From Methylobacterium sp. Leaf112 (GTDB lineage Bacteria > Pseudomonadota > Alphaproteobacteria > Rhizobiales > Beijerinckiaceae): a stretch of DNA of 64,000 nt. Made by a program: the position numbers and the translations under genes. Of this stretch, positions 18,317 through 26,568 are shown in pieces (the first letter of the stretch is position 1; every line of letters begins with the position of its first letter). The stretch lies in contig NZ_LMNG01000006.1 of NCBI RefSeq assembly GCF_001423295.1, forward strand, positions 20,367 through 84,366. Reading direction: 5' to 3'. The notes beneath the pieces were generated by a model. The model did not search any database. It saw nothing but the letters and a program-made list of their open reading frames with translations, and was not told where the DNA came from.

Positions 18317-18726
18317 GGGTCAGCCTGTCACCCTTTTGTGGCGAGGCTCGTCCCGCCGATGACCAGGGCGCCACAGGCTTGGCGGCGTGACAGGAGAATG
18401 CTTTGGCGTGAGGGCATGGTAACCTCCTGGGGAACAAGCGTGACACCGCGCCCCGTGTACGGGCGGGCCTTCGGGGTGATCGCGAAGGGTCGGGCGCCCT
18501 GGGGCGCTCCGGGTCAGTTCCGGTGGGGAGGTATCGCCATCGAGTGGGCACCGCCGGACCGGAGGGAGGTGGTTATTATGTCGAGTATGATGACCTCCTT
18601 CGGTTGGGGCCTGGTCGTGGCCGGTGGGCGGTCTTGTGGGCGGATGGTCAGGATGCCACCGCGCGCCTGACCACAGGTTAACGATCTTCCTGGCCCCAGC
18701 ATTGCCTGTGGACGAAAGCCCAGGGA
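18317..18726. other. Intergenic region upstream of tnsA, no gene seen
   Basis: About 410 bp between the tnsA start and the next cargo gene, both on the - strand. It should hold the promoter of the tnsABC-tniQ operon. The stretch contains a GTCAGCCTGTCACCCTTTTG segment at about 18322-18341 and a lower-GC patch near 18560-18600, but no clean operator or terminator was recognised. Confidence 0.45.
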
Positions 18727-18945
18727 TTACTCCCGAGCGGGAGCGGTATTCCCCGGAAAGGCGACGACGTTGCCGTCGGCTCGCCGGACCATCCGTCGTT
18801 CGAGGACGATCTCCCACCCTGTGTCGACCTCGACGCCGATGGCACCGAGCATGTCCTCCATGTCGGCCGGGTCCAGCAGCCGGCCGAGGGACACCAGGGC
18901 GGTGACGATCTGGCCGATGCGGGCATCCTGATCCCGATCAGACAT
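18727..18945 (-). CDS. Small hypothetical protein coupled to the AAA/M41 protease
   Basis: A 72-residue acidic protein (MSDRDQDARIGQIVTALVSL...) whose ATG overlaps the end of the protease gene by 8 bp (CATGTCTGA), so it is almost certainly translated with it. A predicted first helix (GQIVTALVSLGRLLDPADME) and a following short beta region ending in FPGN give it the look of an adaptor or regulator. No known family was recognised. Confidence 0.65.
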   Translation of the reverse strand: MSDRDQDARIGQIVTALVSLGRLLDPADMEDMLGAIGVEVDTGWEIVLERRMVRRADGNVVAFPGNTAPARE

Positions 18946-20980
18946 GGACCCCTCCCGTGCCGGCCTTGCGAGCCCCCTTGGCGGTGGCCGGCGGCGAGCC
19001 CGCGATCATCGCTCGGACCTCGTCCCCGCCCATCACGCGGCGTTCGACCAGGCGGTGCGCGATCCGGTCGATGAGGTCGGTGCTCCGGCTGACCAGGTCG
19101 CGGCTGATTTCGTACAAACGGGCGAGGTCGTCTTCGCAAGTACGCCTGAAAACAGGATCAGTCCTGATGAGGGATACAGCCGTTGCCTGATCCCCTCTGT
19201 AGAGAAGGCTCGTCCCGAGCCCCCAGCTCGCGTGCTTTCCTGCGACGAGGGCGGTGGCATAGGCGAGGTCCGAGCCCGAACCGCCGGCCGAGCCCGACGT
19301 GACGGTGTCCCAGAGATGATCGGCGGCGCGACCGGCCAGGACGCTGACGACAAGATCATCGAGCTTGTCCGCCGACATCTTGGACGTATCCCCCAAGCGG
19401 CTCGTCGTGCGGCCTGCGAAGCTGCCCTGGGCGACGATGGACACCATCGAGACTTCAGCCAGTCCCTTGATCGTCAGGACGGCTGCATGGCTAGCCTCAT
19501 GACGTGCCACCGCGAGAAGCTCGGCTGGCGAGCGCGTCTCGGGGGGAACGAGGCGACCGATGAGGTCCGACAACACCATCGGACGCTTGGCCGCCATGGC
19601 GACCATGCGGGCGCTTGAAGCCCATCCGGCGATGTCGGCACCGGTCGCGCCAGCGCCGATGGCCGCGATAGGTCCCAGGTCCTGGTCCATCAGATCTCCG
19701 GCGAGGTGCTGGCGGAGGATGCCCTCGATTGCGGCCTCGTCCGGCAGATCGATCCGCACGATGCGGTCGAGGCGGCCAGGGCGGGTCAGGGCAGGATCGA
19801 GCCTGTCCGGGAAATTGGTGGCTCCGATGATGATCAGCTTGGACGCTGGGCTCGAAACGGCGCCGTCCAGGGTCATCAACACGTGATTGACGACGGTAAC
19901 CCAGTAATCACGATGTCGACTATCGCATTGATCCCTGCAAGGAAGACTATCGAGTTCGTCAATCAATAGAACTCCGCCGTTTTGAGATGCTTCTAAGAAC
20001 ACCTCATCAACCTTACGGCAGATGTCGTTGAGGTACCCATTGGTCTGGGCGAACCAAGAGGAGACGCTGGTCACCGTTAGGTTGACGCCCAAGGACTTGG
20101 CAAAACTTCGAGCGTAAGTAGTCTTACCTGTTCCGGGCGGCCCCGCAAGCACGATGTTCTTGCCTTCGATTGATGTCCACGTCCGCTCGCCGCGCCGATA
20201 AGCTTCGATGGCGTCGATCAGTGCCAGGCCGTGCGTCTGGGCAGCGCCGTAGCCGACCGTGTCCCTCAACAGAGGAACGGCCTTGAGGTCGGGGGCGGAT
20301 GTCCTCTTCGAGGCAGACGCCGCGTTGAGCCGTCGAACGCAATCGCGCGGCCTGCTGCCCCTGCGGATGCAGGCCGCGATCTCGTTGAAGCCCAAGCCCC
20401 GGATGAGGTCGGCGGGCAAGGGCCCTGCACGGCGCCCGGTGACGAGCCGGATGGTTGCCCGGAGAGCCTTCGGGGTTGGCGGCTTCAGTTCGATGCGGAG
20501 GTCGGCAGCCGCGACGAGGGCTGCAGGCAGGTAGCGGTCAGGGGCTGTCGTTACGCCGACAACGCTACGTCCTGCCCCCAAAGCCGATGCAACACTGTCT
20601 CCCCCGACAGAGGCATTGTCGCTGATCTTCTTGGATCCATCTCGCTTAATTACCTCCGTCCAGGCCCTCAACGACGTCAGTGCGTGGGCGATGGGACCGA
20701 TCCAGTCCGGCCCGGGAACGCTCACGACCAGGGCAAGGCTCGGGGGTGCCTGGATGCGGGCGAGGACCTTCGTCGGCAGCATCGCGTGCAACATGCTGAT
20801 CGCGAGAACGGTGGAGACGCTCGCCGATCCCAACACCTCCTCCGGCGTGGGCGGCTTGCCTTGCTCATGGGAGGACTCGCCGTACACGGAATAGCCGTCG
20901 TCGTAGGCGTCCTTGAATTCCTGGCCCGTCATGCGGGTGAGGCGCTTCAGGGCCTGGGCGGGGGTCTTGTTCTTGCGCAT
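18938..20980 (-). CDS. AAA+ ATPase fused to an FtsH-type M41 metallopeptidase, soluble
   Basis: A 680-residue protein that resembles FtsH without its membrane anchor. Residues 1-270 are a divergent N-terminal region. Then come Walker A (VLAGPPGTGKTTYA, about 280), Walker B (GGVLLIDELDSLP, about 337), an arginine-finger region (PALTRPGRLDRIVRIDLP) and the zinc-protease motif ARHEASHA (HEASH, about 491), with a later acidic helix region (ASWGLGTSLLYRG) as in M41 peptidases. No membrane segment is visible, so it probably degrades soluble proteins. The start ATG at 20980 (MRKNKTPAQ) is preferred over the upstream 21019 because the sequence just upstream is a leader repeated in front of the gene at 21461. 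Its targets are unknown; it may serve stress response or plasmid/phage control. Confidence 0.85.
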   Translation of the reverse strand: MRKNKTPAQALKRLTRMTGQEFKDAYDDGYSVYGESSHEQGKPPTPEEVLGSASVSTVLAISMLHAMLPTKVLARIQAPPSLALVVSVPGPDWIGPIAHALTSLRAWTEVIKRDGSKKISDNASVGGDSVASALGAGRSVVGVTTAPDRYLPAALVAAADLRIELKPPTPKALRATIRLVTGRRAGPLPADLIRGLGFNEIAACIRRGSRPRDCVRRLNAASASKRTSAPDLKAVPLLRDTVGYGAAQTHGLALIDAIEAYRRGERTWTSIEGKNIVLAGPPGTGKTTYARSFAKSLGVNLTVTSVSSWFAQTNGYLNDICRKVDEVFLEASQNGGVLLIDELDSLPCRDQCDSRHRDYWVTVVNHVLMTLDGAVSSPASKLIIIGATNFPDRLDPALTRPGRLDRIVRIDLPDEAAIEGILRQHLAGDLMDQDLGPIAAIGAGATGADIAGWASSARMVAMAAKRPMVLSDLIGRLVPPETRSPAELLAVARHEASHAAVLTIKGLAEVSMVSIVAQGSFAGRTTSRLGDTSKMSADKLDDLVVSVLAGRAADHLWDTVTSGSAGGSGSDLAYATALVAGKHASWGLGTSLLYRGDQATAVSLIRTDPVFRRTCEDDLARLYEISRDLVSRSTDLIDRIAHRLVERRVMGGDEVRAMIAGSPPATAKGARKAGTGGVHV

Positions 20981-21037
20981 GGTGGCAGCCTCCATCGACG
21001 GGCCGCCGCGCGCATCCATGTGCGCCGGTCAGGCCCC
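20981..21037 (-). promoter_or_regulatory. Repeated leader upstream of the AAA/M41 gene
   Basis: Read on the - strand, GGGGCCTGACC (21027-21037) is followed by CGGCGGCCCG and a GAGGCTGCC just before the ATG. The same blocks in the same order precede the next cargo gene (21462-21506). The conserved position relative to both starts suggests a shared 5' untranslated element or co-regulation site. Confidence 0.5.
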
Positions 21038-21134
21038 GGGGGGTGTCTCGGGTCGGGTATGGGGGCGGGGCCGCCGTTCGGCGGACCGGGTCGATATCAG
21101 TTTCATCGGTTGGCTCGCTGGTAGTTGGGCGGGG

Positions 21135-21461
21135 TCAGGATTCGGTCGGATCGCCGGGGTCCCACCCGTCGAAGTCGACTCGGCGGGCGCTCGCGGAAAC
21201 CTTGATGCCGGGCCGAGCCGGCGCCATCCGCTCGCGCAGCCTCTCGGCGTGGCGCTCGGCTTCGACCAGCACGGCCTTGCCGAGGGCGACCAGGACGGCG
21301 GCGACGATCCGGGCATACGCCTGGGGCGGGAAGGTTTCGGCGGCCTGGGCCAGACGGCGGAAGATCTCGCCGATGTGGCGCGCACTATCGTCGGTGTCCA
21401 GCGGTGGCGCCGCGAAGGAGGCTCGGGGGGACGCAGCGATGGCGTCGACGTGATCGGTCAT
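21135..21461 (-). CDS. Small hypothetical protein upstream of the AAA/M41 protease
   Basis: A 108-residue protein with a helical middle (ARHIGEIFRRLAQAAETF and ARIVAAVLVALGKAVLVEAE) and a charged C-terminus (DFDGWDPGDPTES). The helices are amphipathic rather than clearly membrane-spanning. It has no recognised family. It shares strand and leader sequence with the AAA/M41 gene 155 bp downstream, so the two are probably expressed together. An acidic C-terminal tail of this kind could be a degron or partner-binding segment, but that is speculation. Confidence 0.6.
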   Translation of the reverse strand: MTDHVDAIAASPRASFAAPPLDTDDSARHIGEIFRRLAQAAETFPPQAYARIVAAVLVALGKAVLVEAERHAERLRERMAPARPGIKVSASARRVDFDGWDPGDPTES

Positions 21462-21506
21462 GGCGGCCTCTCGGGCCGCCGGACGCGCAAGCGTCGGTCA
21501 GGCCCC
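21462..21506 (-). promoter_or_regulatory. Repeated leader upstream of the 108-residue gene
   Basis: Second copy of the leader found at 20981-21037: GGGGCCTGACC (21496-21506), then GCGCGTCCGGCGGCCCG and GAGGCCGCC ending at the ATG. Differences between the copies are concentrated in the spacer. Confidence 0.5.
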
Positions 21507-21903
21507 TGGGATGGTCCGGGAAGCGGGCGCGGTCCCGCCGGCGGGCGGGCGGCGTCTCGCTATGGTGTCGGGAAGGGGCACGTCTCGATCCGGGTGTGGG
21601 GCGGTTGCGCCGGGGAACGGATGGCGAACGGTTGCAGCTGGAATTCGACGGCGTCAACAGGCCTCGGTAGTTCCTGGCCGGTCGGTGGCCGACTTTCTCC
21701 GCGGGCGGTGGATCGCTGTGGAAGATACCCCCGTGTTTCGAGGAAATCCGGTCCGGGACCCGTGGCGGGCCAGGCTCGGGGCCGCGGATTCGCGACTCCG
21801 AGGGCAGCGGGCACCGGGACGCGCTTCCCCGTGCCTGCGTCCCAAGCTTTCGGAATCATTAACCACGTTGGCCTCATCCTCTTGTCGAGAGGAAGTGCGG
21901 GCG
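21507..21903. other. Divergent intergenic region, no gene seen
   Basis: About 400 bp between the - strand protease cluster and the + strand KfrA-like gene. It should contain both promoters. An AT-richer patch (AATCATTAACCACG, about 21852-21865) just upstream of the KfrA-like start is the best promoter candidate; KfrA proteins commonly repress their own promoter. Confidence 0.4.
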
Positions 21904-22599
21904 ATGGCGGGCAAGGACGCGATCTACGAGGCGATGATCTACCGGGCGTGCGACAAGCTGCTCGCCGCCCGGAAGCGCGTGAGCCTGCGCAACCTGATCG
22001 CCGCGCTGCCGAACGGCGGCACCAACCGGATCGTCGGGCCGATCCTGCGCGAGTGGAAAGCGGACCGGGACTACCGGCCGCGGCTGGTGGTGAACGACCT
22101 GCCGGAGACGGTCCAGGGCGAGCTCGTGGCGTTCACGCGGGCTGTCGTCGAGGCCGCGCAGGCGAGCCAGGCGAAGCTCTTCGAGGACGACCGCAGGAAG
22201 CTGGAGGCCAGGCTCCGGGCCAACGACGAGCTCCGCGACGACGCCCTGACGGAATGCGATTTCCTACGGGAGGAGAACGTCCGGCTGGCGCGGGAGGCGG
22301 CCGAGGTGCTGAAGCTGCGGGCCGAGAACGAGCAGATGCGGAGGCGCCTGGACCGGATACGCGCGGAGGAGTTCTGGGATCGGGTCATGGCCGAGGTGGC
22401 GGAGATGATGCCGGTCGGCGGATCGCGGCCGCTGGACGAGATCCTGGCAGGCTTGAAGGACTCGATCCACCGTGGGGCTCGGCTGCACAAGGAGCCGCTC
22501 GACGAGGACACGCTGAAGAAGAAGATGATCGGCCGGTGGGAGCACGGGAAGTATTTCGAGAAGGCTCCGGACGGCACTCTGGTGCGCAAGGCCGGGTGA
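21904..22599 (+). CDS. KfrA-like DNA-binding protein with coiled coil
   Basis: A 231-residue protein with an N-terminal helix-turn-helix module (YRACDKLLAARKRVSLRNLIA, split near residues 10-30; then ALPNGGTNRIVGPILREWKA) typical of the plasmid regulator KfrA. A long charged alpha-helical stretch (about 75-165, KLEARLRANDEL... and RLAREAAEVLKLRAENEQ) is a probable coiled coil. KfrA proteins bind DNA, autoregulate and help plasmid maintenance by forming filaments. The ATG at 21904 is preceded by GAGGAAG; the long upstream extension in frame is low-complexity and rejected. Its presence hints that part of the cargo passed through a plasmid. Confidence 0.8.
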   Translation: MAGKDAIYEAMIYRACDKLLAARKRVSLRNLIAALPNGGTNRIVGPILREWKADRDYRPRLVVNDLPETVQGELVAFTRAVVEAAQASQAKLFEDDRRKLEARLRANDELRDDALTECDFLREENVRLAREAAEVLKLRAENEQMRRRLDRIRAEEFWDRVMAEVAEMMPVGGSRPLDEILAGLKDSIHRGARLHKEPLDEDTLKKKMIGRWEHGKYFEKAPDGTLVRKAG

Positions 22600-22605
22600 A
22601 CGGAC

Positions 22606-23013
22606 TCACATGTAGAAGCGGTACCGCGGGTCAGGCAGCGCTCCGGTGGGCACGTGCTTCAGGATCTCCCCGACCTGGCGGGCGGCACGCATGGTGATGG
22701 GCAGGCCGCCGTCGAACTGGGTGTTGTTCCAATTCATCTTCGTGAGCGCCAGGGTCTCGCGGAGGACCGTGTCCCATGACGGGGTGTCGAGGCGCTGGGC
22801 CCGCATCATCAGGGGGTTGGGCACGTACTTGCCCGGGTAGGTCCGGAAGAAGTCCACGCTTGTAGAGGATCGAGGCGTCGTCATCGAGGCGCAATGCCGT
22901 GCCGCGGAGCGGAGGGTAGACGCCCGGACGCACCAGTTTCACCATCGACTTGCGGGGGAGCCAGATGAAGTCGGCCGTCAGCCACCATGCGCACCTGACC
23001 TGGCCCCACGGCT
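22606..23013 (-). pseudogene. Remnant of a prokaryotic Argonaute (C-terminal PIWI domain), frameshifted
   Basis: The last 75 or so codons read FRTYPGKYVPNPLMM ... LALTKMNWNNTQFDGG, LPITMRAARQVGEIL, and end in RYRFYM, which I recognise as the end of a PIWI domain of pAgo proteins. Upstream, in another frame, the sequence continues as WWLTADFIWLPRK and VYPPLRGTALRLDDDASIL. The junction (CTCTACAAGCGTGGAC) looks like loss of about 8 bp relative to the usual LYTRGSV.FFRTYPG. The 5' side stops being recognisable near 23010, so the N, PAZ, MID and most of PIWI are gone. It cannot make a working nuclease. It is convergent with the KfrA-like gene, 6 bp from its stop. Confidence 0.78.
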
Positions 23014-23453
23014 GGCACGGCGACCTTCACGTCTACGGACATTCCCACGGCAGCATCCCGGCTACCCGTACAAGCCTCGACGTCGGCGTCGATTGCTGGG
23101 ATTGGCCCCCGTTACCCTGAGCCGGATTATGGAAAGGCTGTCGGAGTCCCCCGCCATAGGGCCGCCGGCTTGAGGTCGCCTCGACCCCACACGGCCCTGG
23201 TCGGCTTGACGCCCCGAGCCTTCGCCAACCAAGCTGTCACAGCCCGAGACCTTGCATAGGTCGTGGACCACAAACGGGGTCAACCTCAGGTGCGCCAGGC
23301 ACGCGGTAACAGGCGGACCACTTCAATGGGGGCGGACCACGTTTTCACACAGCCTCGGAGGAAAGCCGGCCCCGCAGCCTTGCATCGTGATAAGTGAGGG
23401 CTGCAACACCACTTACGGTGCCAGTTGAAAATCCGACCCACGGGCCTCGCCCT
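23014..23453. other. Intergenic region, decayed sequence
   Basis: About 440 bp between the Argonaute remnant and the Rrf2 gene with no supported gene. Several short overlapping frames occur but none shows family-like composition. It may hold further degraded Argonaute or insertion-site sequence. Confidence 0.4.
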
Positions 23454-23903
23454 ATGAACACTCGCTTCGCCGTCGCCACCCATATCCTCATCATCCTGCA
23501 AGCCCAGCAGGGGGTGCCCGCAAGCTCGGAGCTGATCGCATCGAGCGTCAACACCAATCCTTCCCTGATCCGTCGCCTGATGTCCCAGCTTGCCAAGGCC
23601 GGTCTTACGACATCTCAGATGGGAACGGGTGGTGGTGCCCTGCTGGCTCGACCGGGCGAAGAGATCACGTTGCTAGACGTGTATCAGTCGGTCGATGATG
23701 AAAGTTCCTTGTTCGGCATCCATGCCGACCCCAATCCGGCCTGTCCCATCGGGCGTCATATCCCACCGGTATTCAAGGCACACATGCAGGCGACGGAGCG
23801 GGCGCTGCTTGCGGAGCTTGCCCGCACCACGATTGCGAGCATGGCTGCCGAAGTAGCCATGAACGAAAATAACCTGAGGGCGGACGCCACCGAGACGGCC
23901 TGA
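23454..23903 (+). CDS. Rrf2-family transcriptional regulator
   Basis: A 149-residue winged-helix regulator. The N-terminus FAVATHILIIL, the recognition helix region SLIRRLMSQLAKAGL and the wing GGGALLARPGEEITLLDVY match the Rrf2/YwnA family. Only one cysteine (ACPIG) is present where Fe-S Rrf2 proteins have three, so it is probably a clusterless type responding to redox or small electrophiles. The ATG at 23454 begins the domain directly. A palindrome lies 55 bp downstream of its stop, before the SnoaL-like gene, which is its likely target. Base composition is lower in GC than in neighbouring host genes. Confidence 0.82.
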   Translation: MNTRFAVATHILIILQAQQGVPASSELIASSVNTNPSLIRRLMSQLAKAGLTTSQMGTGGGALLARPGEEITLLDVYQSVDDESSLFGIHADPNPACPIGRHIPPVFKAHMQATERALLAELARTTIASMAAEVAMNENNLRADATETA

Positions 23904-23958
23904 CAGTCCAGCGAATTCGCCGCGCCGCCCCTTTACAGGAGTCTGTGCGTGGATTAGG

Positions 23959-23974
23959 TACATACTAATATGTA
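23959..23974. promoter_or_regulatory. Palindromic operator candidate (TACATA-CTAA-TATGTA)
   Basis: A perfect 6-bp inverted repeat with a 4-bp spacer in an AT-rich stretch between the Rrf2 gene and the tandem SnoaL gene. A related half-site (AATACATATT) follows at about 23984-23993. Rrf2 regulators bind AT-rich palindromes of this sort, so it is a reasonable operator for control of the genes downstream. Confidence 0.5.
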
Positions 23975-24095
23975 TCCATTTCTAATACATATTGCCGTCC
24001 GTTCATTCAATGCGGCGTCTGGATCTTGCCGCTTCTACAACCCTTGCCGCTCTGATGCTGCGGACATCATGGCCGCCCTCGCACAGGAGACGACC

Positions 24096-24857
24096 ATGAC
24101 CACAAGAAAACAGCAGGTTATCGCCTTGCTCGAAGCCGCATCGTCGGGTGCCTCAGACGCCATCTCCGTGATTAGTGCCGATGGTTACATCCAGCACAAT
24201 CTCGCCGTCCCGGACGGCCTCTCCGGCTTCACCCAGATGCTTGCCGCCCTGCCTAAGGACTCGGTCAGGGTGGACATTGTGCGTATCTTCGAGGATGGCG
24301 ACTTCGTAGTGGCGCACTGCAACTATGAATTCTTCGGCTCGAAGGTAGGTTTCGACATCTACCGCTTCGAATCTGGCAAGATCGTTGAGCACTGGGACAA
24401 CTTGCAGGAAGTCGCAGGTCCCAACCCGAGCGGTCACACCATGACGGACGGTCAGACCGCGATCTCCGACCTCGACAAGACCGAGGCCAACAAGGCGCTC
24501 GTGAAAGCCTACGTCGACGACATCCTCGTCAACGGCCGAACGGAAAAATTTGCTGGTTACTTCGAGGGCGACAGCTACATCCAGCACAATCCCCAGATCG
24601 GTGACGGCCTGTCCGAGCTTGGCAAGGCGTTCGATTCCATGGCGAAAAACGGGCTCGCCATCAAGTATGACACCGTGCACCGTGTGTTGGGCCAGGGTAA
24701 CTTCGTGCTCACCATGAGCGAGGGTACATTCGCCGGTCGGTCGACCGCTTTCTATGATCTGTTCCGCGTCGAGAACGGAAAGATTGCCGAGCACTGGGAC
24801 GTGATCGAGGCCATCCGTGCCAAGTCTGAATGGAAAAACCAGAACGGTAAGTTCTGA
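24096..24857 (+). CDS. Tandem SnoaL/NTF2-like protein
   Basis: A 253-residue protein made of two SnoaL-like (nuclear transport factor 2 fold) units. Each has the pattern YIQHN...DG followed by a closing FDIYRFESGKIVEHWD in unit 1 (YIQHNLAVPDG, then the closing strand near residue 100) and YIQHNPQIGDG with DLFRVENGKIAEHWD in unit 2. The H in QHN and the HWD are the family's cavity residues. Enzymes of this fold act as cyclases, isomerases or hydrolases on small molecules, but the substrate here is unknown. The ATG at 24096 has AGGAGACG upstream. It follows the Rrf2 gene and the palindrome, so it is probably Rrf2-controlled. Confidence 0.8.
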   Translation: MTTRKQQVIALLEAASSGASDAISVISADGYIQHNLAVPDGLSGFTQMLAALPKDSVRVDIVRIFEDGDFVVAHCNYEFFGSKVGFDIYRFESGKIVEHWDNLQEVAGPNPSGHTMTDGQTAISDLDKTEANKALVKAYVDDILVNGRTEKFAGYFEGDSYIQHNPQIGDGLSELGKAFDSMAKNGLAIKYDTVHRVLGQGNFVLTMSEGTFAGRSTAFYDLFRVENGKIAEHWDVIEAIRAKSEWKNQNGKF

Positions 24858-25024
24858 GTAGCCGGGAGAGGCGTCCAATACACGCCTTTCACTGCAAAGA
24901 CGGTAATCCATGCTGGTCGGTAGGGATCAATTTGCCGCACAGAGCCTCAACCACACCAAGACGATCCGAGCCGAGCGAGTGCTGCTGCGGTGGCGACAGG
25001 GCCTCACAAAGGTACTTCCAGAAA

Positions 25025-25555
25025 ATGACTTATTCCCCGACCGTGACCGAGCAACCGCCCCCCGTCCAAAGCCGGTTAGCGGATTGGTACCGGGATGCAG
25101 ACCTCGTCGACACCTTTTCCGCACCCCTTCGTAGCGGCTTGAACACCAACCTCCGCGCAATCGGAGAGGCAGTCCTCGGCCAACCTTTGCCGGGGCTAAA
25201 GACCCTGTTCTCGATCCGTGACGGCGTTACCCGTCGCCTCGGACTGAAGGCAGCCGAAAAGCCGCGCGGCTCGGATGATGGCAGCGATCATGTCGGCATT
25301 TTCCCGGTTTTGTCGATGCATGACGACGAGCTGATAGTGGGGAAGGATGACCGCCTCATGGATTTGCGCATCTCCTTGTTGGTCCAGAAGGGATCTGATG
25401 ACTTCGACCGCGTGCTCGCGACCACGGTTGTTCGATGCCACAATCGTCGTGCGCGGGCTTACATTGCCGTGATCAGGCCCTTCCATCGTTTGCTGATCCG
25501 CTTGAGCCTTAGCCGGGCCGCCAGGGCTGACTTTGCGCTCGGGGCCACCGCTTAA
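25025..25555 (+). CDS. DUF2867-family protein
   Basis: A 176-residue protein whose middle and end resemble DUF2867: LADWYRDADLVDTFSAP near the start, SMHDDELIVGKDDRLMDLRISLL in the centre (given in parts: DDELIVGKDDR, MDLRISLL), and VRCHNRRARAYIAVIRPFH near the end. The family is uncharacterised and often sits next to regulators and oxidoreductases. The ATG at 25025 (MTYSPTVTEQ) fits the family's N-terminus better than the 24932 start, whose extra 31 residues are Cys/Arg-rich. No signal peptide or membrane segment is seen. Confidence 0.7.
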   Translation: MTYSPTVTEQPPPVQSRLADWYRDADLVDTFSAPLRSGLNTNLRAIGEAVLGQPLPGLKTLFSIRDGVTRRLGLKAAEKPRGSDDGSDHVGIFPVLSMHDDELIVGKDDRLMDLRISLLVQKGSDDFDRVLATTVVRCHNRRARAYIAVIRPFHRLLIRLSLSRAARADFALGATA

Positions 25556-25653
25556 GCTACGTTCCCGCATAGACTGGACTGCTCGTAACTTTTCGAGGGC
25601 GTTGTGCGGTAATCAAGGTGGCAGTTATTCAATCGCTTAGTAAGGAATAAACG

Positions 25654-26115
25654 ATGACAGAACTTACCAGCCTACCGACCCCGCTGAAGATGCTTTTCGG
25701 TAGTATCTCGGCAAAGAACAGCCCGGAACACATTCGCTGGGCATTTCAGGAATATGGGGATCGGATGTCCAAGGGCGATGCGCAAGGCATCGTCGATCTG
25801 TTCGCGCCCGATGGCGTAATTTTTGACCCCGTGGGTTCCCAGGAACGACGTGGCAAGGAGCTGTTCGATTTCTTTCAAGGATCATTCGAGGCGATGGGCG
25901 GGTTCATCGAGATGCGTCTCGAAGGCGAGGTGCGCATCGCGGGCGACTATGGTGCTGCGGCTTTCGTGGCACGGATGACCATCGACGGCCAAGATATGAT
26001 AGTCGAGACGCTGGACGTCATGAAATTCGATGAGAACGGCAAAATCGCTTCGACGCATAACTATTGGGGAGCAACCAATGTCAAGGCCGGCCGTAAACCG
26101 GAAAAACTGGCATAA
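25654..26115 (+). CDS. SnoaL/ketosteroid-isomerase-like protein
   Basis: A 153-residue NTF2-fold protein. The features are the helix YGDRMSKGDAQGIVDLFAPDG, in which the acid of FAPDGVIFDPVG faces the pocket, and a closing strand MIVETLDVMKFDENGKI followed by HNYWG. This matches nuclear-transport-factor-2-like steroid isomerase relatives. The substrate is unknown. It is the third NTF2-fold unit within 2 kb (with the tandem gene upstream), so the block may have grown by duplication or be a module for one class of small molecules. The start ATG is preceded by a weak AAGGAAT site. Confidence 0.78.
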   Translation: MTELTSLPTPLKMLFGSISAKNSPEHIRWAFQEYGDRMSKGDAQGIVDLFAPDGVIFDPVGSQERRGKELFDFFQGSFEAMGGFIEMRLEGEVRIAGDYGAAAFVARMTIDGQDMIVETLDVMKFDENGKIASTHNYWGATNVKAGRKPEKLA

Positions 26116-26568
26116 AAACGTAGACTATTCACTTGATTTTCATTCGGCGCTTGAGGTTATGGCTAGATCAGTCTAACACATGCCAAAGCTTCAAGAGAGA
26201 AGTTTATTTGGCGCTCTTATCTCTCGCAGCGGGCATATTGACGCTGTCCGTCGTCAGATAATCTGTCGCCGCTGGAGGGAAAAGCTGCCGAATAGCCTTC
26301 TTTACGGCTGCGGCAGTCGTTCATAGTATGATCCATCCGATGCGTGTCGAACGACAGCATCCTGTCCGCTCTGATGCGTGGGATCTCAGGTCGGACGAGA
26401 GGCCCTTTCGTCGAGGTAACCTTCAATCTGAAAGCGGCTCTTCGCCGATGTCGGTGAATTGGATGCGGGCGGGAAAGCGACGGACGCAATCGCTGCTGAC
26501 ACAATCTGTCACTGAGCCGTTCTAGGTTGCCGGAACGCACCTTCCAGCAGCGAGACCTGGTCAATCCG
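26116..26568. other. Intergenic region, possible gene remnant on the - strand
   Basis: About 450 bp with no supported gene. On the - strand near 26210-26310 a short open stretch reads AAAVKKAIRQLFPPAATDYL and ends TTDSVNMPAARDKSAK before a stop, with a stop codon also just upstream. It looks like the last codons of a lost gene; no family was recognised. Confidence 0.35.

Noticed and set aside
11300..18700. A short transposon covering only tnsABC-tniQ
   Set aside because: The matching inverted end and 5-bp repeat are at 51610, and only that border rejoins the glycosyltransferase frame.
21460..21903. N-terminal extension of the KfrA-like protein
   Set aside because: Low-complexity Gly/Arg sequence through an intergenic region; the HTH domain starts at 21904 with a good RBS.
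21904..23013. A live plasmid replication/partition region
   Set aside because: Only a KfrA-like protein is present; no replication initiator, ParA/ParB or origin repeats.
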